From Streptomyces triticirhizae (GTDB lineage: Bacteria > Actinomycetota > Actinomycetes > Streptomycetales > Streptomycetaceae): DNA of 64,000 nucleotides. Shown here in pieces: positions 24,338-34,287 of the stretch. Each line of letters starts with the position of its first letter. Position 1 is the first letter of the stretch. The stretch covers positions 1-64,000 of the forward strand of contig NZ_RFFJ01000004.1 in NCBI RefSeq assembly GCF_003696235.1, given 5' to 3'. A model generated the notes under the pieces. That model was not told the DNA's origin. It worked only from the letters and a program-made list of their open reading frames with translations, and ran no database searches. A program made the position numbers and the translations under genes.

Positions 24338-26737
24338 ATGGGCCGCAAGCCACAGATCGTCGCACTTGCTGCCACCCTGTCGATCGCGCTGCTGGGGGCC
24401 TCCCCAGCGGCCTCAGGCAACGAGGAGGGAACGGGACAGTCAGCCGTACTACCAGGGGCCGCCGATGCCCAGGTGCTCGTCTTCCACGCGGCGGACGCGC
24501 CAACCGACCGCACACAGGCGGCCGTTGAGGCCATCCAGGCCATCGGGGCCGAGGGCCCGACCGAGGAACAGTTCGACGTCCAGGCCACCGACGACCCCTC
24601 GGTCTTCGAGCCCGAGGGGCTCCTCGCCTACAACGCCGTGGTCTTCCTCTCCGCCGACGGCGCGGTGCTCGACGCCGACCAGGAGGCCGCGCTCCAGGGC
24701 TATGTCCAGGCGGGCGGCGGCTTCCTCGGCGTGCACGACGCCGCGTCAGCCCAGCCCGACTCGTCCTGGTTCACCGGCCTGATCGGGGCCAGGCCCGACG
24801 ACGGCAGCCCAACGGAGGCCGAGCAGGCGGTCGTTGAGGTGGGCGACCAGCTCAACCCGGCGACGGCGGGGCTGCCCCTGGAGTGGGAACGCACGGACGT
24901 CTGGTTCGACTGGGTGGACAACCCCAGCGGCCAGGTGCACACCGTCGCCCGCGTCCGGGAGGACAACCTGGAGAACTGGGACCACCCGATCTCCTGGTGC
25001 CGCGACTACGACGGCGGGCGCTCGTTCTACACCGGCATGGGCGGCACGGTCGAGAGCTTCGCCGAGGACGAATTCCGCGCCCACCTGCGCGGGGCGCTGC
25101 TCTGGACCAGCGCGCTGACCAGGGCCGACTGCCAGGCGACCATCACCGACAACTATGTCGCCGAGCGGATCACCGAGCCCAACCAGCCCGGCGAGCTGGA
25201 CCAGATCGGCGAGCCGCACGGCCTGGACATCGCCGACGACGGCCGGGTGTTCTACATCGGGCGCGCCGGCGGCTGGGCGGACGACCCGGTCGTCACCGAC
25301 TGGGAGGACCCCAACATCGGCCTGGGCCAGGGCACGGTGCACGTCTACGACCCGGCCGACGACTCCGTCACCCTCGCCGCCAACCTGGAGGTCTTCGGCA
25401 ACAAGGGCGGCGGGGACGAGCTGACCAAGACCGAGGAGGGGCTGCTGGGCATCGCCCTGGACCCGGACTTCTCGGAGAACGGCCACGTCTACCTGTACTG
25501 GATGCCGCACGAGACCATCGACCGGGAGGCCCGGATCGGTGAGCGGCGGATCTCCCGCTTCACCTTCGACGAGGAGTCCGGCACGCTGGACCTCGCCTCC
25601 GAGGTGCCGGTGCTCAGCTGGGACGCCCAGATCCACAGCTGCTGCCACGCCGGCGGCGGACTGGACTTCGACGCCGAGGGCAACCTCTACATCGCCACCG
25701 GGGACAACAACTCCTCGGGCTTCTCCGACGGTTACTCGGGGAACAACCCGGAGCCCAACTTCCAGGGCCTGTCCTTCGCCGACGCCCGCCGCACCTCGGG
25801 CAACACCAACAACCTCAACGGCAAGATCCTGCGCATCCACCCCGAGCCGGACGGGAGTTACACCATCCCGGAGGGCAACCTCTTCACCGGCGAGGAGGAG
25901 GGCGGCGGCAAGACCAGGGCCGAGATCTACGTGATGGGCGTGCGGAACCCGACGCGCCTCGCGGTCGACCCCCAGACCGGCTGGGTCTACACCGGCTGGG
26001 TCGGCCCCGACGCCGGCGGCCCGAGCACCACCTGGGGCCCGGCCAAGTACGACACGTTCGCCGTCATCACCGAGGCGGGCAACCGGGGTTGGCCCTACTG
26101 CATGGGCAACAACCAGCCCTACCGGGACCGCAACCTGCCCGACCCGTCGCTGCCGCTGGACTGGTACGACTGCGAGAACCCGGTCAACGAGTCGCCGCAC
26201 AACGACGGCCTGGTGGAGCTGCCGCCGGTCACGCCGAACAACATCTGGTACTCGCCCCAGGGCGGCGCGCCGGACTACCCGCGTGACGAGAACGGCGTTC
26301 CGACCTACGAGGAGGACGACCAGACCTTCCTGCTGCCCTGGCTCCAGGGCGGCGGTCAGGCCACGATGAGCGGCCCGCTCTACCGCTACGACGAGGCCGC
26401 CGCGAGCGATGTCGCCTGGCCCGCCTACTGGGACGGCAAGTGGTTCGTCGGCGACCACTACGACGCCGACCAGCCGCGCCACGCCGTGGTGATGGACCCG
26501 GACAACGCCGGCGCCGGCGGACTGCCGGTCCACGCCGAGTCGTTGGACGACATCATCCCGGCCGGGAACGGCGGCATCCGCAACCTGATGGACTGGAAGT
26601 TCGCCCCCGACGGCTCGCTCTACGTCCTCGACTACGGACGCGGCTTCTTCAACCTCACCGAGGAGTCCGCCCTCTGGCGCGTCACCTACACCGGAGGCCC
26701 GGCCACCCCCCTGCCCGAGCAGCTGGCGAACCAGTGA
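24338..26737 (+). CDS. secreted ThuA-like + PQQ-dependent sugar dehydrogenase-like protein
   Basis: Exported protein of 799 aa with signal MGRKPQIVALAATLSIALLG. Residues ~45-265 form a ThuA (trehalose-utilisation) domain: VLVFHAA, AVVFLSADGA, YVQAGGGFLGVHDA and SFYTGMGGT. Residues ~290-790 form a glucose/sorbosone dehydrogenase six-bladed propeller (PHGLDIADDGRVFYIGR, LLGIALDPDFSENGHVYLYW, SCCHAGGGLDFDAEGNLYIA, VMGVRNPTRLAV). It probably oxidises a sugar outside the cell using PQQ, but PQQ synthesis genes are not here. AGGAGG lies 13 bases before ATG 24338. It is followed by a cupredoxin gene that could accept its electrons. Confidence 0.85.
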   Translation: MGRKPQIVALAATLSIALLGASPAASGNEEGTGQSAVLPGAADAQVLVFHAADAPTDRTQAAVEAIQAIGAEGPTEEQFDVQATDDPSVFEPEGLLAYNAVVFLSADGAVLDADQEAALQGYVQAGGGFLGVHDAASAQPDSSWFTGLIGARPDDGSPTEAEQAVVEVGDQLNPATAGLPLEWERTDVWFDWVDNPSGQVHTVARVREDNLENWDHPISWCRDYDGGRSFYTGMGGTVESFAEDEFRAHLRGALLWTSALTRADCQATITDNYVAERITEPNQPGELDQIGEPHGLDIADDGRVFYIGRAGGWADDPVVTDWEDPNIGLGQGTVHVYDPADDSVTLAANLEVFGNKGGGDELTKTEEGLLGIALDPDFSENGHVYLYWMPHETIDREARIGERRISRFTFDEESGTLDLASEVPVLSWDAQIHSCCHAGGGLDFDAEGNLYIATGDNNSSGFSDGYSGNNPEPNFQGLSFADARRTSGNTNNLNGKILRIHPEPDGSYTIPEGNLFTGEEEGGGKTRAEIYVMGVRNPTRLAVDPQTGWVYTGWVGPDAGGPSTTWGPAKYDTFAVITEAGNRGWPYCMGNNQPYRDRNLPDPSLPLDWYDCENPVNESPHNDGLVELPPVTPNNIWYSPQGGAPDYPRDENGVPTYEEDDQTFLLPWLQGGGQATMSGPLYRYDEAAASDVAWPAYWDGKWFVGDHYDADQPRHAVVMDPDNAGAGGLPVHAESLDDIIPAGNGGIRNLMDWKFAPDGSLYVLDYGRGFFNLTEESALWRVTYTGGPATPLPEQLANQ

Positions 26738-26780
26738 CAGCGGTGACGGCGGGGTCCCCCACAGCAGGAGGTAAGGAACG

Positions 26781-27932
26781 ATGACAGACACCGGCACGGA
26801 CGGGGAGCTGACCATCCCCGCGCCGCGCGGGCACCGGGCGCTCGCCCGGGGCTGGCGACCGTTGGCCACGCTGCTGACGCTGTCGCTGGCCGGGCTCGGC
26901 CTGGTCGCGCTGCCCAGCGCGCAGGCCCAACAGACCGGCCAGGCCACGGCCGTTGACGCGGCCGACGCCGAGCCCGAGGCGGCCGACCAGGTGCTGACCT
27001 GGACGGCCGACGACGACCTCGACTCCTACGAGACGGCGCCCGTGGAGGCGGTCGCCGGACCCGCCACGCTGGTCTTCGAGAACAGCGAGGCGACCGGCAA
27101 CACCACGGGCATGGCCCACACGCTCACCTTCGACGTCTCCAACTCCCAGTACAACAACGACGTCCGGGTGAACATCCTGGCCAACCCGAACGACGCCAAC
27201 GACGGCCGCCACGAGGTCGAGGTCGAGCTGACCCCCGGCACCTACCGCTACTTCTGCACCATCCCCGGTCACCTGGCCATGCAGGGCACCCTCGTGGTGA
27301 CCGAGGACGGCGGCGGCGAACCCGGCGACGACACCACCCCGCCCGAGGTCAGCGCCGAGGTGACCGGCGAGCAGGACGCGGACGGCGCCTATGTCGGCGG
27401 CGCCACCGTGGAGTTGACGGCCACCGACGACGACTCGGGCGTGGACAGCATCGAGTACGCGGTGGGCGCCACGGCGTTCCAGCCCTACGAGGAGCCCATC
27501 GTCCTGGACGAGCCGGGTACGCACGAGCTGACCTACCGGGCGACGGATGTCGCGGGCAACGTCTCGGAGAGCCAGACCGCCACGATCGAGGTCGTCGAGG
27601 GCGAACCCGGCGGCGGGGATGACGACACCACCCCGCCCCAGGTGGCCTCCGACGTCACCATCGAGGTGGCGCCGGCCACCGACCCCGAGGGCACGCTGAC
27701 CGGCATGGCGACGGTCGAACTCACCGCCACGGACGAGGAGTCGGAGGTCGCCGGCATCGAGTACGCGCTGGACGGCGCCGAGGAGTTCACCGCCTACACG
27801 GAGCCGTTCATGGTCCACGAGCTGGGCGAGACCACGGTCACCTACCGCGCCACCGACGCGGCGGGGAACGTCTCCGACGACGCGCGGGTGACGTTCACCG
27901 TCGTGGAGGCCGAGGCCCCGGCGCACCACTGA
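26781..27932 (+). CDS. secreted cupredoxin with two OmpL47/Ig-like repeats
   Basis: Protein of 383 aa. A long n-region precedes a signal segment (LATLLTLSLAGLGLVALPSA), cleaved near AQA. Residues ~75-175 form a plastocyanin-like domain with copper ligands visible in GMAHTLTF (His) and YRYFCTIPGHLAMQG (Cys, His, Met). Two similar ~95-residue repeats follow, each starting DDTTPPxV and ending YRATD-AGNVS, of the OmpL47/chitobiase-C type. They probably bind the wall or a polysaccharide. It lies 43 bases after the dehydrogenase gene, so an electron-transfer pair is inferred. The C-terminus is EAPAHH. Confidence 0.82.
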   Translation: MTDTGTDGELTIPAPRGHRALARGWRPLATLLTLSLAGLGLVALPSAQAQQTGQATAVDAADAEPEAADQVLTWTADDDLDSYETAPVEAVAGPATLVFENSEATGNTTGMAHTLTFDVSNSQYNNDVRVNILANPNDANDGRHEVEVELTPGTYRYFCTIPGHLAMQGTLVVTEDGGGEPGDDTTPPEVSAEVTGEQDADGAYVGGATVELTATDDDSGVDSIEYAVGATAFQPYEEPIVLDEPGTHELTYRATDVAGNVSESQTATIEVVEGEPGGGDDDTTPPQVASDVTIEVAPATDPEGTLTGMATVELTATDEESEVAGIEYALDGAEEFTAYTEPFMVHELGETTVTYRATDAAGNVSDDARVTFTVVEAEAPAHH

Positions 27933-27972
27933 GCCGGGAGACGAACCACCGCCGAGACCCCCCACAGGGTGT

Positions 27973-28003
27973 GGCCCACCGCCGCCTCGCGCGGCGGTGG
28001 GCC
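27973..28003 (+). terminator. strong hairpin terminator
   Basis: GGCCCACCGCCGC and GCGGCGGTGGGCC make a perfect 13-bp stem around CTCGC, 40 bases after the cupredoxin stop. No T-tract, as is usual at this GC content. Confidence 0.75.
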
Positions 28004-28168
28004 GCGCCGTGTCGGCGGCGGGTTTGCCGCCGGGCCGCGCCGGGGCAGTCCTGGTACGGGAGTTGACGGCCGGCGGCGATGCGCGGCGGGCCACACCGGG
28101 TCGGACCCACACCGGGTCAGGCGGGGACACATCGGGGCCACAAGGGGTCACAGCGGGGAGGGGACGGG

Positions 28169-30028
<1,860 letters not shown>

Positions 30029-30054
30029 CCGGTGCGTTGGGCCCGGCCGCGCGG

Positions 30055-30921
30055 CTACACGTTCGGTACCTTCAGCCTGGTCCAACTCGTCTCGCCCGGG
30101 ATGCCGTCGGCGTCCGCGCCGGAGTAACCGAGCTTGCGCTGCCAGGCGGCGTAGGACTCCTGGTCCACGGACGTCCACTCGGGTCCCGGGCCGACCTGGT
30201 AGCGGCCGCAGCCCTCGGCGACCAGGCGGTGGCCCATCGCCGTGATGATCGGGCTGTTCCGGCCGGGCGCGAAGAACGCGGCGCCGGGGAACGGCTCGTA
30301 CGTCGGCTGCCCGCCACCACTGTCCGGGGGCGCGCCCAGCCGGCGGCGCACCCGTTCGCGCATCGCGTCCATGGTGAAGCCCCTGGGGTCGATCTTCCCC
30401 GGCTGCCACTCCAGATGGCCGATGACCGAGCGGTGGTTCCAGCCGTGGGCGCGGCAGATCGCGGCGGCCGCCCGTTCGATCGCCAGGAGTTGGGCCTCGG
30501 GCCACGGGTCCTTGCCGTCGCCGAGGTTGACGCACTCGAAGCCGTAGAAGTGCGGGTTGCCGTCGGTGTCCGCCTCGTTGTCCGGCGGCAGCGCGCGTTC
30601 GGCGATGACGGCGGCCAGCACGTCGCCGTCCCCGGCGCCCGCGTGGTTGGCCCGGCCGTGGCCGACGAGGTGCACGGCCCCCGACTTGTCGATCACACCG
30701 TGGCACAGCGGCCCGGGCAGGGTGGAGTGCCCCTCGTAACAGAGGCGGACGGACGCCTCGGTGCCGCTGGTCACGGTGTGGTGAATCATCACGCCGTTGA
30801 CGGGGCCCCAGGGCCCCTTGTGGTTGCGGTTGTTGGTGCGCCAGCTGCGGTACTCGTGCACGGTCAGTCCCTCGTCGCGGAGGGCCTTCAGCAGCCGGTC
30901 GGCGCTGAGTGGGGTCGCCAT
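30055..30921 (-). CDS. N-acetylmuramoyl-L-alanine amidase (endolysin-like)
   Basis: Amidase_2/PGRP-fold enzyme of 288 aa with a C-terminal peptidoglycan-binding repeat. The zinc-binding pattern shows in GVMIHHTVTSGTEASVRLCY, GPLCHGVIDKSGAVHLVGHG and SVIGHLEWQPGKIDP. The C-terminus has SYAAWQRKLGYSGADADGIP then GETSWTRL, typical of streptomycete phage endolysins and their chromosomal relatives. No signal peptide is visible, so it may be a prophage relic or be released by another route. GGAGG lies before ATG 30921. No other phage gene is adjacent. Confidence 0.85.
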   Translation of the reverse strand: MATPLSADRLLKALRDEGLTVHEYRSWRTNNRNHKGPWGPVNGVMIHHTVTSGTEASVRLCYEGHSTLPGPLCHGVIDKSGAVHLVGHGRANHAGAGDGDVLAAVIAERALPPDNEADTDGNPHFYGFECVNLGDGKDPWPEAQLLAIERAAAAICRAHGWNHRSVIGHLEWQPGKIDPRGFTMDAMRERVRRRLGAPPDSGGGQPTYEPFPGAAFFAPGRNSPIITAMGHRLVAEGCGRYQVGPGPEWTSVDQESYAAWQRKLGYSGADADGIPGETSWTRLKVPNV

Positions 30922-31257
30922 CGAACGGCCTCCTTCGGTGGGGGTTGGCACGGCGCGGGAACGGTTCCCCCCACTCCGCCCGCCGCCGGGGCCGAAGAGC
31001 GTCGCCCGCCGCGTTCGGGCGGACAACGGGAGCGTACCCGGCCAAGGGCCGGATCAGACCCGAGGGTTGGCGCCAACTCTCCTCCGTTGTAAGTGACTTG
31101 GCGGATTCACAGCTGTGTCACGGTGGTGCGACAGCCAGGCCCACCCCCCTTGGTGTCGCTGGGCGACCGTCCTACGCTGACGAAGAAAAGGTAAGGACAG
31201 GGACGGGAAACAACTCTTCGACACATAGTGGGATATCACGTATCCGGGGGGGTACAG
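30922..31257. other. divergent intergenic region before toxin locus
   Basis: Holds the amidase promoter (minus) and the toxin-locus promoter at 31114-31185. It contains no further gene that I can recognise. Confidence 0.4.
31114..31185 (+). promoter_or_regulatory. toxin-locus promoter, copy 1
   Basis: TGTGTCACGGTGG (31114-31126), then TTGGTG (31150-31155), a 17-base spacer and TACGCT (31173-31178) in CCTACGCT-GACGAAG. The same upstream box and CCTACGCT occur 56-57 bases apart before the paralogous gene at 36708, so the two loci are likely controlled together. Confidence 0.6.
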
Positions 31258-31983
31258 ATGTCGATCACCTTGCCCGGCTGGTTAGCCGAGGTCGTGGACT
31301 GGCTCGGCTTCAACTGGCCCGACATCGACGAGGACGAACTCCGCGAGGCCGCCGACGGCTTACGCGCCTACGCCCAGGACTGCCAGGACTCGATGGACAC
31401 GACGACCGGCGTCGTCGGCAACGACCTGGAACGGGTGTACCAGGCCCAGTCGTACGGCGCGCTGGCCGAGTCCTGGGGGCAGCAGTCGTCCCAACACATG
31501 CGCGCGCTCGTCGACGGCTGCGAGTTGCTGGCCGACGGTCTTGACGCCGCCGCCCTCGCCGTCGAGGGCATGAAGGTCAGATGCATCGCCCAACTGGGCA
31601 TCGCGGCCGGCCAGATGGCCGCCGCGCTGGCGGCCTCGGCGGCCACCCTGGGCGTCGCCTCCGCCAGCGCGGTCGCGACCCAACAGCTCCAACGGCGACT
31701 GGTCAACGAGATCGTCGAGCGCTTCGAGGAGGAGGCGATCGGCGCCCTGGTGGACGGCGTGATCGGCCCGGTGCAGGACCAGATCATGTCGGCGGTGGGG
31801 CAACTGCTCCAGGAGGAGGCCGCCGAGATCGCCGCCGGCGAGCCGTTGCCGACCATCCGTCTGAACACCGACGAGATGCGCGCCTTCGGGGACACGATCC
31901 TGGGGCAGGCGGAGGCCAGCCTCTCCTCCGGCGAGCTGTTCTCGTCGAAGGTGTCGGGCCTGACCTTCACCACGGGGGGCTGA
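31258..31983 (+). CDS. WXG100/CpnT-N-like secretion-domain protein of toxin locus
   Basis: Helical protein of 241 aa resembling the N-terminal T7SS-type domains of actinobacterial polymorphic toxins. It starts MSITLPGWLAEVVDWLGFNW then PDIDEDELREAADGLRAYA; this W-x-DIDED pattern leads many such proteins. The centre has an Ala-rich hydrophobic hairpin (IAAGQMAAALAASAATLGVA). The C-terminus is VSGLTFTTGG. Start ATG 31258 follows a run of seven Gs. The stop lies 3 bases before the next gene's GTG, so the two are coupled. A paralogue with a long tail is at 36708. Secretion by an ESX-like machine is inferred; no such genes are nearby. Confidence 0.7.
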   Translation: MSITLPGWLAEVVDWLGFNWPDIDEDELREAADGLRAYAQDCQDSMDTTTGVVGNDLERVYQAQSYGALAESWGQQSSQHMRALVDGCELLADGLDAAALAVEGMKVRCIAQLGIAAGQMAAALAASAATLGVASASAVATQQLQRRLVNEIVERFEEEAIGALVDGVIGPVQDQIMSAVGQLLQEEAAEIAAGEPLPTIRLNTDEMRAFGDTILGQAEASLSSGELFSSKVSGLTFTTGG

Positions 31984-31986
31984 GGG

Positions 31987-32763
31987 GTGGCCGGCTTAGG
32001 ACAGCGCATCGCGGAACCCGTCAGGGAAGTTCTCGGCGAGGTCGCCCGAGCGGTCCCCGGCGGGATGGAGCGGGCCCACCGGAGGGCCGCCGAACGCATC
32101 CGGAGAGCGGCCGACCGCTTCGACGAGTCCGAACGGCGGCTGGCCGACAGCGTGCCGACGTACACCGTCGACCGCAAGGGCAACGTGCGCCGCCTGATGC
32201 CCGACGGCAGCAGTCGGCCGGTGGACCAGTCCGACCCGGCCAGCGTGCGGAAGCTGGTGGACCAGGACGGGCGTGTCCCGGTCAAGAAGAAGAACGACCA
32301 GTACAACCTGAGCAACACGAACCGCCCCCGGCGGAGGGTGAGTTCGGACAGGGTCGCGTGGGACCGTGGCGCCCTCCAGTGGGCCACCCAGCGCGCGAGA
32401 CTGGCCGCGAACGACCGGGGTGGCTCCAACTACGCCGCCTACCGGTACGAGGGCGACGACGGGGACTTCATCCTGGTCGGCAGGAGCCACTCGCGCGGCG
32501 GGCACAGCGAGCAGAACGCCGGAATCCCCTTCGACGCCGCCCGAAACCGGCTGGATGGTTGGGTCACCGGATTACACAGTGAACGAGAACCCTGCCACGG
32601 CCCCGGGATGCGGAAGTGCGACGAGTGGGTCGGAACGTTCGTCCAGGGAGAGGACGAGGAGTTACCCACCACCCACTCGACCCCCTACGGGGACACGCGA
32701 GAGCGGCGACGGCAGGACAACGCCGTCCACCGGCGGTATCGCGACTGGCTGTTCGGGCCGTAG
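31987..32763 (+). CDS. deaminase-fold toxin effector
   Basis: Protein of 258 aa (GTG start). Residues 1-115 are basic and helical (AHRRAAERIRRAADRFDESE). The C-terminal domain shows the zinc-dependent deaminase hallmarks: HSE at 173-175 (GGHSEQNAGIPFDA), then LHSEREPC with Cys203, seven residues, and Cys211 (KCDEWVG), followed by THSTPYG. The SEREPC and TPYG context recalls polymorphic-toxin nucleic-acid deaminases (XOO_2897-like). It would convert C to U/T or A to I in DNA, RNA or nucleotides of a rival cell. It directly follows the secretion-domain protein and precedes SUKH-4 immunity genes. Family placement is good; the substrate is unknown. Confidence 0.72.
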   Translation: MAGLGQRIAEPVREVLGEVARAVPGGMERAHRRAAERIRRAADRFDESERRLADSVPTYTVDRKGNVRRLMPDGSSRPVDQSDPASVRKLVDQDGRVPVKKKNDQYNLSNTNRPRRRVSSDRVAWDRGALQWATQRARLAANDRGGSNYAAYRYEGDDGDFILVGRSHSRGGHSEQNAGIPFDAARNRLDGWVTGLHSEREPCHGPGMRKCDEWVGTFVQGEDEELPTTHSTPYGDTRERRRQDNAVHRRYRDWLFGP

Positions 32764-32801
32764 GGCCCGCTTACGATGAGACACGAGGGAGAGGTGGCAC
32801 G

Positions 32802-33677
32802 ATGAGCACGGGACAGGAAGACCTGCCGGGCCGGCTCATGGCTCGGTTCGGCAGGGAGGGGCTGCGGCGGATCGCCGTTCCCGAGGGCACCGCGTCGCCG
32901 GCGGACAGCGTGCTGTTGACCGAGGTCGGGGTCCCGCGACAGGTGGGCCCCTACTTCACCTCCGCCGCCGAGGCCCCAACCCAGCTCGGCCCGTTCTGCG
33001 CCTCGATCGGCGTGGACGCGCCCGAGGAGGCGAAGGCCCGCTGGTGCCGCCTCGGCGGGGACCGGGGCGCACAGCTCTGCCTCGACGAACGAGGCGGCGT
33101 GCGGGCCGAGTTCGTGGACGCCGAGGAGCCGGGGGCAGCGGTCAACGTGTCGCTCACCGCGTTCCTGGAGTCGTTACTGGCTCTGGACGAAGGGCTGTCC
33201 TCGCTGGCCGCGACGGAATCGATCGAGGAGCGCGCCGAGTTGGTGCGCGCGCTGATCCGCCGGCTGGCCGTGGCCGACCGGGAACCGGCCGAGTCGCCCG
33301 ACTCCTGGTGGCAGACGGTGCTTCAGGACATCCGGCACACGATGTCCTGTCCGGGCTACACGGCGTTCGAGGTCGAGGAGCCCGACGGACGGAAGCAGGT
33401 CATCACCAGTGCGGGCGGGCTCTGTGTCCACCCGGAGGAGCGGCTGTGGGGCGAGTTGGAGGCGTCGGGAGTGGCGCCGGAGCAGGTGACCCGGATCTAC
33501 ACCGAGCTTGAGCCGTGCTTCCTGCCGGGGCACTACTGCGCCCTGTGGCTGGCCGACGTGTTCCCCCGGGCCGCGTTCTCGCACTCCTTCCCCTATCAGG
33601 GGAGCGCCGACGAACGCGAGGCCGGCTTTCTGGCGATGATGCGGGAGACGGCGGCTTCCAGCGGTTCGGAGCGGTAG
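32802..33677 (+). CDS. SUKH-4 immunity domain fused to a deaminase-like domain
   Basis: Protein of 291 aa. Residues ~1-140 match the SUKH-4 pattern: PADSVLLTEVGVPRQVGPYF, RLGGDRGAQLCLDERGGV, VNVSLTAFLESLLALDEGLS. The C-terminal ~130 residues carry a second deaminase-like signature: HPE at 210-212 (CVHPEERLWGELEA), LEPC with Cys239, six residues, Cys246 (GHYCALWLADVFPRA), then SFPYQG. An immunity fold joined to a deaminase fold is a known theme in deaminase evolution. It may be an immunity protein that neutralises or competes with the neighbouring effector, or a toxin regulated by its own SUKH domain. GAGAGG lies before ATG 32802. Confidence 0.75.
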   Translation: MSTGQEDLPGRLMARFGREGLRRIAVPEGTASPADSVLLTEVGVPRQVGPYFTSAAEAPTQLGPFCASIGVDAPEEAKARWCRLGGDRGAQLCLDERGGVRAEFVDAEEPGAAVNVSLTAFLESLLALDEGLSSLAATESIEERAELVRALIRRLAVADREPAESPDSWWQTVLQDIRHTMSCPGYTAFEVEEPDGRKQVITSAGGLCVHPEERLWGELEASGVAPEQVTRIYTELEPCFLPGHYCALWLADVFPRAAFSHSFPYQGSADEREAGFLAMMRETAASSGSER

Positions 33678-33687
33678 GGGGACGGGC

Positions 33688-34233
33688 ATGGAGCAGGCCA
33701 TCACGCGTGCGGAGTTGGCGGCGACGTTCAGGGCCAGGCGACTGGTCACGGTGCCGGAGGAGCGCCTCAACCCGCGCGTGGTCCACCCGCTCAGCCGCCG
33801 CTTCCTGAGCGAGGTCGGCCTGCCGGTCCTGCCCGACTTCGTCTACGACCCGATGGACGACCTGACCAACGGGCTGCCCTCGGCCGTGGACACACAGGAC
33901 AACCTGCACATGTTCGACAACCTGCCGGAGTCCGTGGAGAGTTGGGTGCGGCTCGGGCTCTTCCACCACGAACCGGTGTTCCTGGACGGCACCACGGGGG
34001 CACTGTGGGAACTGCTCGGCGTCGCCATGGTCAACAGCCGGATCGACCGCTTCGCCCGCTGCCTCCAGGCGCTCCACCAGCACCGGCGCGGCTACGCCCG
34101 CTGGAGCCCCGGCCGGGTGCGTCAGGCCACCACGGACCGGCTGATGGAGACGTTCGCCGCCGTGGACCCCGAGGCCACGACCCGGCCCGAGTGCTACTGG
34201 AACGGCGCGCTGGCCGACCGCGAATGGAGCTGA
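33688..34233 (+). CDS. SUKH-4 family immunity protein
   Basis: Compact protein of 181 aa consisting of one SUKH-4 domain. Landmarks: RRFLSEVGLPVLPDFVYDPM, SWVRLGLFHHEPVFLDGTTG, and VAMVNSRIDRFARCLQALHQ. It lies 10 bases after the fused SUKH-deaminase gene and 54 before the ATPase, all in one direction. SUKH proteins typically bind and block nuclease or deaminase toxins in the cytoplasm; the specific partner here is inferred to be the deaminase at 31987. Confidence 0.75.
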   Translation: MEQAITRAELAATFRARRLVTVPEERLNPRVVHPLSRRFLSEVGLPVLPDFVYDPMDDLTNGLPSAVDTQDNLHMFDNLPESVESWVRLGLFHHEPVFLDGTTGALWELLGVAMVNSRIDRFARCLQALHQHRRGYARWSPGRVRQATTDRLMETFAAVDPEATTRPECYWNGALADREWS

Positions 34234-34287
34234 CCGGGGCCCGGCACCCGCACCCAACCCTTCTCACAGGCGACGAGGGAGTCCGCC

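Noticed and set aside
27973..28003. Long CG-rich palindrome resembling a CRISPR repeat stem
   Set aside because: Single occurrence, placed right after a gene end, 13-bp stem with a 5-base loop: a terminator.
30055..30921. Prophage region around the endolysin-like amidase
   Set aside because: No holin, capsid, terminase or integrase gene on either side; chromosomal homologues of this amidase are common.
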